Positions 47,460 to 57,476 of a stretch of DNA of 64,000 nt are shown piece after piece; positions within the stretch are counted from its first letter, which is position 1, and the number at the start of each line of letters is the position of its first letter. The notes under the pieces were generated by a model, which did not search any database, was not told the origin of the DNA, and saw only the letters and a list, made by a program, of their open reading frames with translations. Position numbers and translations under genes: made by a program. The stretch comes from Mesotaenium endlicherianum. Its lineage: Eukaryota; Streptophyta; Zygnematophyceae; Zygnematales; Mesotaeniaceae. Location: positions 808,534 through 872,533 of the forward strand of contig WELA01009535.1 of assembly GCA_009602735.1 (NCBI GenBank), read 5' to 3'.

Positions 47460-47950
47460 TGTCCACGCCAAGGTTAGCAAAGGTCATGACAGCAGCTGCC
47501 AAGTAAGGTGAAGCTGAGCTGGCAGGCCACTTAGGCTATGGCTCATGGGCATCACTGCCACAACGGCACTGCCACGACAGAAGACATGGCCTCGAAACTC
47601 ACATCAGCGTGGACTGGCGTGGGCACTGGCTGGGAGGTTCTTATTTTTGTGGTAGTGTCCAATTTCTCAAAAGTCGCAAATGTCTATTTGTTGTATGCAA
47701 GAGCAGATTGAGTAAGGAAGGCCCTTAGTGAAGAACTGAGAAGTCCAGCTTGCAGTGAAGAACTGACAGGCGTGGCTAAAAGCAAGAAGCTTGGCCTGGC
47801 CAGCATAGGTTTGTTGTAGAGTTTGGAGTTTTGTAAGCTTGTACTTTTGAAAGTATAGTGAAAAGATTATGCTTGCTAGGCTCTTGAGAAATTGGGTCAG
47901 AAGAAGCCTCAACCCTCACAACTCCCTCATAAGGACATAATCACCTAAAC
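47460..47950 (+). repeat. Old LTR-like fragment, right part
   Basis: Follows the hAT TSD. 47690-47900 resembles the second half of element A's A repeat (AAGAACTGA blocks, GCCAGCATAG, GAGTTTTGTAAGCT). Together with 2771-2981 it reads as one diverged repeat split by the hAT. Its right end is not defined. Confidence 0.45.
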
Positions 47951-48098
47951 TCAGGTACAATGGGCACGTACTGCAGTATCTGCTTGCGACCCCATGTTTT
48001 GTGCTCCCCATCATACCCAAAATATATCTTATACTTGGTTTCCTAAGTTTTATGCACCTCTTCTTCAACAATTCCTATCAAAAAGAACTCTTCATAGT

Positions 48099-50558
48099 TG
48101 TCATGACTCATTGAGTCGAAGTTGTTGCACGTACCCGAGCTACAAGCGTGTGAGCGATCAACCTCAAACGGGCATTTGCCTCTTTGCATTTGTGTGATTT
48201 AGTTTATTAAGTTGCAATGCTCGCATGCCTAGGGGATAGATGCCACGTGACAAGTAAACACTTGTCACGTACGCCAGACCTACAAAACGCACCAGAGGTA
48301 CAGGACGAATACCCCGTCCAAAACTGGACGGTGGCACTTGACTTCGTATTCGTAGCCACTACAGGCCGCAGGGACCCAAGCGACAGCCCAAAGCAAAGGC
48401 AACAAGAGTCGAGGGGGCCACGTGGAGCCACCGGAAGGTGGCGGGCTTCTGCGCTTGGCCCAGGCTCACACGACAGCCAGCCCGAACACTTAATTGTGCT
48501 CGGCGCCAAGCGACGGGAGCCACCGAGGCCACGTGGCGCCACCGGAAGGTGGCGGGCACCTTCAAGTGGCCCAGGGTGTAATGAATCAATCCATTATTTA
48601 TTTAATTAATTTCATATACAAATACAACCCTAAACAAGTAGTATGTCAACACACTCACATGTGCGAGTTCATATAAATGAATGTAGGTCGATGTAATGCG
48701 AGTTTACTTACTTTGTCAAAAAGGTCAGCAGGATGACTTCTGTATCATAGTGTAGTTTGCTGAGATTTATATATCAATTATATATAGGATATAATATCAG
48801 TAGGTTGACATGTAGTAAGCTCGCTTGGTATTAGTCAGTATACTTAGCTTCAGTACGCTGAGGGTAGATATATTCATTTAGATTATTATTTGTAGATTGG
48901 CACATGTGACCGTAGTATACTGAAAGTCGGGAGGTCAACTGAGATTTGGTAAACCAATGTCCTACCAGTGTGGTTAACTCCTGGGTAGGCGGAGCCGTCG
49001 TCAGTCAACTAAACAGTTAGAACTTCAGTCAACCGACCAATTAATATGGTCGTTATACCTAGATCCGTGGGTCCCAACTTAACGGGTTTCCCACGAAACG
49101 GTGCACCTTGCGCCGTGGTCAACCAGGTGGTCACTAGGTACATAGCAAGCTGGGATCTCGTGGTCCCTCATTCTGGACAGTAGGCATTACAGTCGGATTT
49201 CTACTTGCAAGTCATGTGTGCACTTTTGGGTTCGTTCTAATGACCAGCCTTCACGGAAATTAACATGGATGCTTCGTCTGCGCTCTAAATGGAGCAAACT
49301 AGGACTTTTTGAAAAGGTCTCGTCAAGATGCATTCGTTGCCGTTAAGTTTGCTTGATTTGGAGTACTATGTACAGAGTAATGCCCTCTGACATTTTGGGG
49401 TCACACAGCGGACAGATTCCATGGTTTTGCACCTAAGTCAGTGGGATGTGTTTTAGCTACTTCATGGTCATCTGAATGAGAGCGCCTTTGCTATTCAGTC
49501 CCCTGATGTTGTGTATGTGCTTATACATGCTTGTATGCCTGGTAGGCAAGAGGCCATGAGTTTCCAAAAGAGAAGCTCTAGTCCTCAAGCTCGCCTCTTT
49601 CTCGTGCCTTGTAGTAGTAGTGTGCGACTATGGCACACTACGGTAAGTGAGTCAAGGGTTATAGATGAGTAAACGGAATTCATTATAAGGGTGAAGATCG
49701 CTCCTTGATTTCACACGCTTCCACTTATCTCTGATCTTATATATTTAAATGAAATATATCAATCTTGAATAAGCAAGATTCATTTCACAGGGGCACTCAA
49801 ATGCTCGTCACTTGGGCTCAGACACTCCTAAGTGCCCGACACCCAAGTGGCGAGGCCACCAAGGGCACCCAAAGCCACCGACCGACAACTGCAGCCCGTC
49901 GATTGGCCCATGCGCACCCGACCAAGATGTGCTCAGCCGACAGGAACCGTTACAGCCTGCAGGAGTACCACGGCTTAGCGGGCAACCGTCCGATTGCACA
50001 AACATAAGTGTGCAAGCTTGTCTTACAAGCTTAGCATGTGCTAATGTGAGCTCGACCTATCACATGCATTTAGCATATTCTAGCATCTTGCTTTTGATTG
50101 GATTGAGTAGTAACTAGCTTATTAGAGCGCTAGCACGATAGGTATATGTGTGTGTATGCAAAGGTAGATCTTAGATGAAGACTACATGCATTGAATCCGC
50201 GCCTAACCCGCCGGGTTTCCAGGAGTATAAGGCCTAGAGATGTCCATAGAGAGACATCTTTTTAGAAGTCCCCATTATGCCAGTTGTAAGTCACAGAGAT
50301 CATCAGTAAAGCTTACGGTTTTATCTCTTGTATTTTCAGGACCACTTAGTTTCTCTCTTGTGAAGAGCAAGCCTTGCTGGCTTCCAGTCACTTGAAGAAC
50401 TTTACAAGTGGTGAGCAAAGTCACAGCTTAAACCCCTGCCATAGGACTACTCTTGAAGATCATGATGTGCTTCCAGTGATCTTTTGGGCCATACTTCATT
50501 AGTTGTATTCCTGCCAATTTACAATTTTGAGGTGCTCACTCTGGAGAGTACACACTCC
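48099..50558 (+). repeat. Element B end repeat A1' (contains a solo LTR)
   Basis: It matches A2' (54737-55835) in blocks 48099-48576, 49788-50112 and from about 50263 to 50558. The first break is the solo LTR insertion. It is followed by internal sequence, not by a B' copy. Confidence 0.8.
48577..49787 (+). repeat. Solo LTR, distant relative of the chromovirus LTRs
   Basis: 1211 bp, begins TGTAATGAATCAATCC and ends GATTCATTTCA like the chromovirus LTRs, and shares the block GTGGTTAACTCCTGGGTAGG with one change. It is flanked by the 5-bp TSD caggg (48572-48576 and 49788-49792). There is no internal region, so it is an LTR left after recombination between the two LTRs of an older element. Confidence 0.88.
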
Positions 50559-50615
50559 TTACTTCTAAAAAGATCCCTCTTTGCTTCGCTTACAAACATT
50601 TAGAATCTTCAACGT

Positions 50616-51728
50616 ATGCCTACTCGTAGTGGGCTCGCTTATCAGCCTTACTACGAAAGGGTTAGCGGGGAAAACTCAGACTCAAATCTCAGTGCCATCA
50701 CTGAACCTTTTGAAGGGGATCATCAAGTACCTCTCCACCCTGCAGTTGTCATTGAGCCACAGCCTCAGTGGACTTACATTGATCTACAGACCTCTATGGC
50801 TGGAGACCAAGATACGAAGGTGGATAGGGCCTCTCTCTTCCGTTTCGGCGGTAGGCCAGGCACCTGTGATCTGGACGACACCATCTCTGAGTTTGAGGCT
50901 GACTTTGAGAACGCAAAGCTCAAGACTCCTACGCTCACCAAGCGCCAGGTGTTTGGCACGCTTATGCATTACCTTCTTCACAAGACTCGCGACACCTACC
51001 GTGAGAAGTCGGCTGAGATCTACGCACGCACAGAGCCCGTGGGGGACCCGCCAGTGGACACCCCCATAGCTGATCCTGTCCAGGCCTTCTGGAACGTTCT
51101 CAAAGAGGAGTTTCAGTCTGCCACCGAAGAGAAGGTGTACGAGCTGCATCGCTTCTATCGCCGCAAGGATGAGACGATTCGCATGATGTACCGGCGCCTG
51201 ACCCACCTACGACAAGACGTGGGCACTGTCACCAACCGGGAGGCTGCGGAGATCTTCTTGCAAGCCATTGATTCGCGTCTGAGGGAGAGGGCCATTGCTC
51301 CTCTCGTTGATCGCGTCGGCGTTGACTACACGCTGGAGGACGCCTACAAAGCTGTAGAACGTCAAATTCTGGCTGCCGCACGGAGCAACATCAGCGATCG
51401 TGTGGGCCTGGCATCCACTGGCATATGCCAGGAAGCACCGGTGCTGCCCTCCTTGACAGCACGCTTCGCTCCTGCCCGCCAGCATCAGCAACAGCATCCG
51501 CAACGCTCGCAGTTGCCAGCACAGACGCAGTCTCACAACGCGCCACGTGGCCTTATCTCCATGGCCGCAACGACGGGCGACCTTTGTTGGGCATGTGGAG
51601 AGACGGGCCACACACGTCGTGAGTGCACTCTGGTAGGCCAGGCGACTGCACCTACTGCGGCAAGGCAGGCCATTTGCAAGTCGTATGCTTGCAGAGCAGC
51701 GCGACACGGAGGTTGGACGCGCTCATGA
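50616..51728 (+). CDS. Element B gag
   Basis: 370 codons from MPTRSGLAYQPYY. Residues about 70-260 form a gag capsid-like domain (FWNVLKEEFQSATEEKVYELHRFYRRKDETI region). One zinc knuckle, CWACGETGHTRREC, lies near residue 328. The layout parallels element A gag. It is GC-rich compared with the flanking repeats. Confidence 0.8.
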   Translation: MPTRSGLAYQPYYERVSGENSDSNLSAITEPFEGDHQVPLHPAVVIEPQPQWTYIDLQTSMAGDQDTKVDRASLFRFGGRPGTCDLDDTISEFEADFENAKLKTPTLTKRQVFGTLMHYLLHKTRDTYREKSAEIYARTEPVGDPPVDTPIADPVQAFWNVLKEEFQSATEEKVYELHRFYRRKDETIRMMYRRLTHLRQDVGTVTNREAAEIFLQAIDSRLRERAIAPLVDRVGVDYTLEDAYKAVERQILAAARSNISDRVGLASTGICQEAPVLPSLTARFAPARQHQQQHPQRSQLPAQTQSHNAPRGLISMAATTGDLCWACGETGHTRRECTLVGQATAPTAARQAICKSYACRAARHGGWTRS

Positions 51729-54072
51729 TGATCCTGCGCCGTCTTCAGGTAAGCAAGGCATGCATAACCCTCGCACGAGAGGACGCCCCACGGCTACGAC
51801 GAACGCCGCGCTGACCCCCGGGGAGGACATCTTCAACTACAACAATCTCAACGATGCGCTAGCTGCGTCCGAGGCGGAGAACGCGCGACTCCGCGTCCTA
51901 TTCGCCGCCGACAGCTTCGACGCCTGCGGAGCCTTGAACGCGCACGCACTCCCGGCCGACGCTGTGGCATTGACATCTGGCGACAACGCAGCACGTGCAC
52001 GCACGCCCAATGCCGACATCTGGCAGTCCTTGAGCCGGACACATGCCGCAGCAGCAGCGTTGCAATCATGCGCACGTCCGCATTACGACAGAGCGCCTAT
52101 GACGACAGCTACGGCTACAACGGATGTCGCGCTAACCCTTGGGGCCGACTATTGCAGCTTCGACGACATTAGCGATGCGCTCGTGGAGGTCAACGCCGAG
52201 ATCGCGCGTCTACGAGGCCTCTCAATCGCCGACAGCTATGATGCGTGCGCAGTTCATGCACGATCCTTTGACCAACGCTACGGGGTTAACATCCGGCGGT
52301 GGCGCAACTCTTGCGTGCACCCCCAGCGCCGACATTAGGCAGCCAAAGTGCCTACCAAGTTGCGTAGCAACAGCGCTGCAACCACGCGCACGTCCGCATG
52401 ACGACGAAGCGCCTACGACGATAGCTGCAGGCGCCGACGGCGATGCGTCTACAGTCCCAACGCACCTCGCACTGACACCTCTCAGCTGCAAGAGGGTATG
52501 CGCTTACGTGCTCACAGATGGCAAGCCCCAGACAAAGCGCTCACGACGAGGGCTGCATACGCCGACAGTGACGCGTTTGCAGATCCAACGTGCCCGGCTT
52601 TGACACCTGTCAGCAGCAACAGGGCGGGCCTCGACAAGCTGACAGGTGGCAGACCCTCGGCCTGTGCAGTCCTGGCAGCCCACGCTGCACACGGCCCCGC
52701 TGACGGGTCAACGCAGCCGCCTCGCGCACGTCTGCACAACGACGGAGCGCCCATGACAAAGGCCGCAGGCACCGACATCGACGCCTCTGCAGGCCCGCCT
52801 CGCCCCGCGCTGACACCTATCAGCAACGACACGGCGAGTACCAACAGGTTGATCGGTGGCAGGCCCAAGGCCTGTGTAATCTTGGCAGTCGACGATGCGA
52901 GCGTACCCATCGACGGGTCCCCACAACAGCCAGCGCAGCCCGCAAAGACGCCGAAACACGCGCCCTTTGCGTTTGCTGCCCTGATGGAGCCAGCAGGGCT
53001 GCGCATCGCATGTGGAGTGACAGGTGATGCCCTGATGCGGACCCGCCAGTCGGTCATTCCGTCTGCAACTTCAGCAGCCGTGCGAGTTACGGCCGCGCGG
53101 ACGTGCCCAGTGTTGCGCATGAGCACGCAGCCACTGGACAGCCGCCCGCTGCTGGTTGCTGCTAGCAGCAGGTCCCAGCAGCCGCCGCCACGTATCGCGC
53201 ACACGCTGGCCAAAGCGCCGATCTTTGGCAGTGGCATGGCCAGGCGCACACGCCCATCTATACCGACGCAACAAATTGCTCAACGCACGTTCGGCAGCAG
53301 CGCAGTCGACACAACTTCGACACCAGCTGCGCACAGCAGCTGCGCACATGGCGCAACACCGGCAGCCAACAACGCGGACGGCTCCTACGTTGCCACGCGC
53401 CCTACCACAGCATCTCCGGCCTGGCATAGGTCTGGGACAAACCTGCCGCAGATCTGGCAGAAGTCTGGCAGAGGTTCAGGCCAAGTTGGGAGTAGGCTAG
53501 GCACAGGCCTGGCAAAGGTTCGACACAGCTCCGGCTCGCACCTGATTGCAGCCGCCGCGACTACGCCCTCTTGTCGCTCCACGCACGCCTCGACCACCTT
53601 CGTCTGCCACGCACGCACGCTGCCACTTGGCAAGAGCTCAACAGCCGCCAGGGCACCACGCAAGCGTATGCTGCTGGCAGCAGCCGGTCGGCCAGCAGCC
53701 TCACACAAGAGAAATGGGCCTGACCAGGGACGCCGCACAGAGGAGGCACCACGTCTTCCACGTTCCTTCCGCGTGCTCAAGCCGCTGCCAGCGCCTGTTG
53801 CTCTCGCGCCTCACGCGCTTGCCTCGCCTATGACGACGGTGCAGCTCAGCATTGAACTCCCTGGCCTTGCACCGTATGCCAGCGGTCTCCTTCGCAGACC
53901 TCGGAGTAACGCTGGAGGCGACGAGGCAGGCAGCTCAGCTGCTGCCGCAGCCGCGGTGCTTTCTGCACCCGCGCGAGCTGCGCATGAGCGCAGGATGATA
54001 AGCAGTCCTAACGACGCCTTTTTGGATAATGCGCAGGGGATCGTGCTCGTCAACACTCAAGCCCCGCAGTAG
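51729..54072 (+). other. Element B low-complexity Ala-rich middle region
   Basis: GC-rich coding-like DNA with imperfect tandem repeats. Two units of about 320 bp start near 51795 and 52120, with NDALAASEAENARLR against SDALVEVNAEIARLR. Others near 52600, 52800 and 52860 share GGRP(S/K)AC and (R/A)ALTP(I/V)SN. One frame (52498-54072) stays open for 524 codons, but its composition (Ala, Arg, Ser, Thr) shows no fold I recognise. It takes the place where pol would stand. Confidence 0.5.
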
Positions 54073-54075
54073 ATC

Positions 54076-54543
54076 ATGTTTGACACGGGCGCGCAGCCGG
54101 TCCTCATTAGCCTCAGCTACTTCCGACGGCTGGGCCTCTCTTCGAACGACTTGGAGGATTCGCCGACGCGGATCAACATGGCAGCTGGCACCTCCAAGTT
54201 CGTGACCGGGCGCACACGACTGGCGCTTCGCTTCACATTCAAGCCAGGGACAGCGGACGAGACAATCATTCATTGGCACGCCCTTGTGACTAGCTCTGAG
54301 ACCTTTGACGTCCTCTTGGGACAAGAGGTGCTCTTTCCTATTGACGCCGCGGTTGACAGCTGGACCGAGCGCGTCCAGTATCGGCCCGACCGGCGTTTAG
54401 GAGGAACTCGCACGGCTTCTTTGCCGCTCGACATCGTGGACCGATGTCCGGCCATGATCGCTCTCTACGGCTTCCACGTCGGCTGCCCAAACCTACAACT
54501 GGCGCACGTGTCAACTGAGACTGGTTCTGTCGCAAGTGCTTAG
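54076..54543 (+). CDS. Element B aspartic protease
   Basis: 155 codons. The catalytic motif MFDTGAQPVLISLSYF is at the N-terminus, and FDVLLGQEVLFPID near residue 78 matches the second motif of element A's protease. It should process gag. It ends shortly before the polypurine tract, so the element closes without RT or integrase. Confidence 0.8.
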   Translation: MFDTGAQPVLISLSYFRRLGLSSNDLEDSPTRINMAAGTSKFVTGRTRLALRFTFKPGTADETIIHWHALVTSSETFDVLLGQEVLFPIDAAVDSWTERVQYRPDRRLGGTRTASLPLDIVDRCPAMIALYGFHVGCPNLQLAHVSTETGSVASA

Positions 54544-54589
54544 CGTTAGCACTAGGCAGCAACAGCTCATCAGCTGGAGGCTGAGAGCT

Positions 54590-54598
54590 GGGGGGGGG
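54590..54598 (+). promoter_or_regulatory. Element B polypurine tract
   Basis: A run of nine G (54590-54598) preceded by GAGAGCT lies directly before B1', the position of the plus-strand primer. Confidence 0.6.
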
Positions 54599-54734
54599 AT
54601 AAAAACACCCAACACTTGCCTCCCTTTTTGGCTATAAAGCCACATGTATTGTAGACTTCATTGCAGCAAAGCCTGCTTGCTTATTATGCATTGCTTATGT
54701 CGATAGTACGCACCCGACCTCCTAGCGCACGACA
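54598..54734 (+). repeat. Element B repeat B1'
   Basis: 137 bp, GATAAAAACACC to CGCACGACA; near-identical to B2' (55836-55972). It contains GGCTATAAAGCC with a TATA box at 54633-54638. The joint to A2' is GCACGACAGCTGTCATG, sharing its first 13 bases with element A's joint. Confidence 0.85.
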
Positions 54735-54736
54735 GC

Positions 54737-55835
54737 TGTCATGATTTAATGAGTCGAAGTTGTTGCATGTACCCGAGCTACAAGCGTGTGAGCGATCAAC
54801 CTCGAACGGGCATTTGCCTCTTTGCATTTGTGTGATTTAGTTAATTAAGTTGCAATGCTCGCATGCCTAGGGTATAGATGCCACGTGACAAGTCAACACT
54901 TGTCACGTGCGCCAGACCTACTAAACGCACCAGAGGTGCAGGCCAAATACGCCGTCCAAAACTGGACGGTGGCACTTGACTTTGTATTCGTAGCTACTAC
55001 ACGCCGCAGGGACCCAAGCGACAGCCCGAAGCAAAGGCAACAAGAGTCGAGGGGGCCACGTGGAGCCACCGGAAGGTGGCGGGCTTCTGCGCTTGGCCCA
55101 GGCTCACACGACAGCCAGCCCGAACACTTAATTGTGCTCGGCGCCAAGCGACGGGAGCCACCGAGGCCACGTGGCGCCACCGGAAGGTGGCGGGCACCTT
55201 CAAGTGGCCCAGGGGCACTTAAATGCCCGTCACTTGGGCCCAGGAACTCCTAAGCGCCCAACACCCAAGTGGCGAGGCCACCAAGGGCACCCACGGCCAC
55301 CGACCAACAGCTGCAGCCCGTCGGTTGGCCCATGCGCACCCGACCAAGATGTGCTCAGCTGACAGCAACCGTCACAGCCTGCAGGAGTACCACGGCTTAG
55401 CGGGCAACCGTCCGGATGCACAAACATAATTGTGCAAGCTTGTCTTACAAGCTTAGCATGTGCTCAAGTGAGCTCAACCTATCACAAGCATTTAGCATAT
55501 TCTAGCATCTCGCTTTTGATTGGATTGAGTAGTAACTTTTTAGAAGTCCCCATTATGCCAGTTGTAAGTCACAGAGATCATCAGTAAAGCTTACAGTTTT
55601 ATCTCTTGTGTTTTCAGGACCACTTAGTTTTTCTCTTGTGAAGAGCAAGCCTTGCTGGCTTCAAGTCACTTGAAGAACTTTACGAGTGGTGGCAAAGTCA
55701 CAGCTTAAACTCCTGCCATAGGACTACTCTTGAAGATCATGATGTGCTTCCAGTGATCTTTTGGGCCATACTTCATTAGTTGTATTCCTACCAGTTTACA
55801 ATGTTGAGGTGCTCACTCTGGAGAGTACACACTCC
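54737..55835 (+). repeat. Element B repeat A2'
   Basis: Second copy of A1', starting TGTCATGATT and ending GTACACACTCC, followed at once by B2'. Confidence 0.85.
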
Positions 55836-55972
55836 GATAAAAACACCCAACACTTGCCTCCCTTTTTGGCTATAAAGCCACATGTATTGTAGACTTTATT
55901 GCAGCAAAGCCTGCTTGCTTATTATGCATAGCTTGTGTCGATAGTACGCACCCGACCTCCTAGCGCACGACA
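55836..55972 (+). repeat. Element B repeat B2', right end
   Basis: 137 bp, ends GCACGACA followed by TAGT of the TSD. TATA box at 55871-55876. Confidence 0.85.
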
Positions 55973-55976
55973 TAGT

Positions 55977-57476
55977 GCTCTCCAAACTCTTGAAGAGCTC
56001 GACTCTTATCCCAAATCTTGCTAAGAAGTTAGTATCTTAGAGCCTACGCCTACTACAGAGCCTGTAGAAAAAGAAGCCATGGCAGCCATGGCTGTTTCAC
56101 TTTTCAATAAAAAAGAATAGAAAGCGAAAAAGCACCAATGTGAAGGTGAAAATCGAACCAAACTAAGCACTGTTATTGGCCGGCAACTTCATGTATCTCC
56201 GTCGATACTTGTCCGATTGACTTGTCTCTAATTTGCCGGTAGGGTTCAAGTGTTAACGCTTCTAGGGAGCCTATTTTCATGCACTTTGGTAAAAAAAAAT
56301 AGATTGTGATTATGGGCTGTAGAAATGACCTAGTTATAGGACTAAACTTTGATTCCAGAACCAAAGAAAGACCCACCGTAAAGCTAGTGCTAAAGAACTA
56401 TGCGCGAAACAGAATTTCACAATTTGAACTTAGCAGCTTTGCAGCAGCTGACGACACGGGCCAACTCAAATGCATGAAAAGAGTAACTTGCATCTAAAGC
56501 AAAAAGGAATAAACGCGAGTTGGAAAATGACTCGTTTGTCCACTTACACCAACACTAGGCATTGACAAGTAAGACACTGCAGAATGAAGCATGCTCTAAG
56601 GTACACTTGCGCAGAGTAGCTATCACTGATGTAAGCTAAGATGGCTATAATTTTATCACTAACAATAAGATCTACCTATGGTGGAAAAATAGTAAGCAGA
56701 GTATGGTCACCCATCGCAAGCTATACATTGAGGAATAGAAACCCACATATATCTGTCAACATAAAACCGGCCACTAAATGCTTAGGGAACATTAGTACTT
56801 CTCAAAGTCCTACTTTACATAACCATACGCTCTGAACTGAATCGTACATTATCCCAAACTTGAGCGTAAGACATGAGGTTGTTGCTTATGTAAGCGCCCA
56901 ATGTTCCCATATTGCAAGTTTTTTTTTTGTCTACCTTCTTGGTTGGGCTTTGGCTGTATACTAGCTGACCTCTTCTGAGGTTACGACTTTCGATGATTGT
57001 ATCGTCTTCTAACATGTCCTTGGGTCCAGCTGAGCTTGCCGATGAGCTGGAGAATGAAGGAGTGTGAGAAGGTAAGCTAAGAATTAGGCACGTACAAATG
57101 CTTACTTGTCAATGGACGCCCCAAGAGAAGCACATATCTGCCGAACTGAGACAAAAAAGGAAATGGCACATCGCTATCTCACAATGCCCTCTACAAGCTA
57201 GGAATTTGGTGCTATATGGTTTAGTGTCATTCATCTAGCGAACATAATTTCACTTGCTGCCAGAGCTCGTCACAAACTGGCTCTTGGCAAACTGCCAATA
57301 CAACAAAGCCCTCGTACATGCAGTCAAGAGGGCGTGTCCTACAAACAGGAGCCATTTATGTACATACATATTTGGCAAGGACGCCACTTGACGGCAACAT
57401 AAACCTCAGATCAAAACAGGCATAGGCATATTCCATGTAATAGACTCTGAAGCCTAAGGGTTGTATTCACGAGTCA
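55977..57476. other. Intergenic
   Basis: No gene seen; short ORFs without recognisable domains. The right part presumably holds the 3' UTR of the DsbA-like gene that ends at 57477. Confidence 0.5.

Larger units (their letters stand above)
48099..55972 (+). mobile_element. Element B: short gag-protease retroelement with split direct repeats, relative of element A
   Basis: About 6.7 kb without the solo LTR at 48577-49787. The pentamer atagt lies at 48094-48098 and 55972-55976 (4-bp tagt if the last A belongs to the element). Order: A1' (48099 to about 50558), gag, low-complexity middle, protease, polypurine tract, B1', A2', B2'. No reverse transcriptase or integrase was found, so it probably depended on another element for copying; element A is a candidate, since it shares the repeat layout, the CACGACAGCTGTC joint and protease motifs. 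The coding region is broken. Confidence 0.8.

Noticed and set aside
52498-54072. 524-codon open frame as a separate gene
   Set aside because: Composition is low-complexity and repeat-derived, it lies inside element B and no fold or family is visible.
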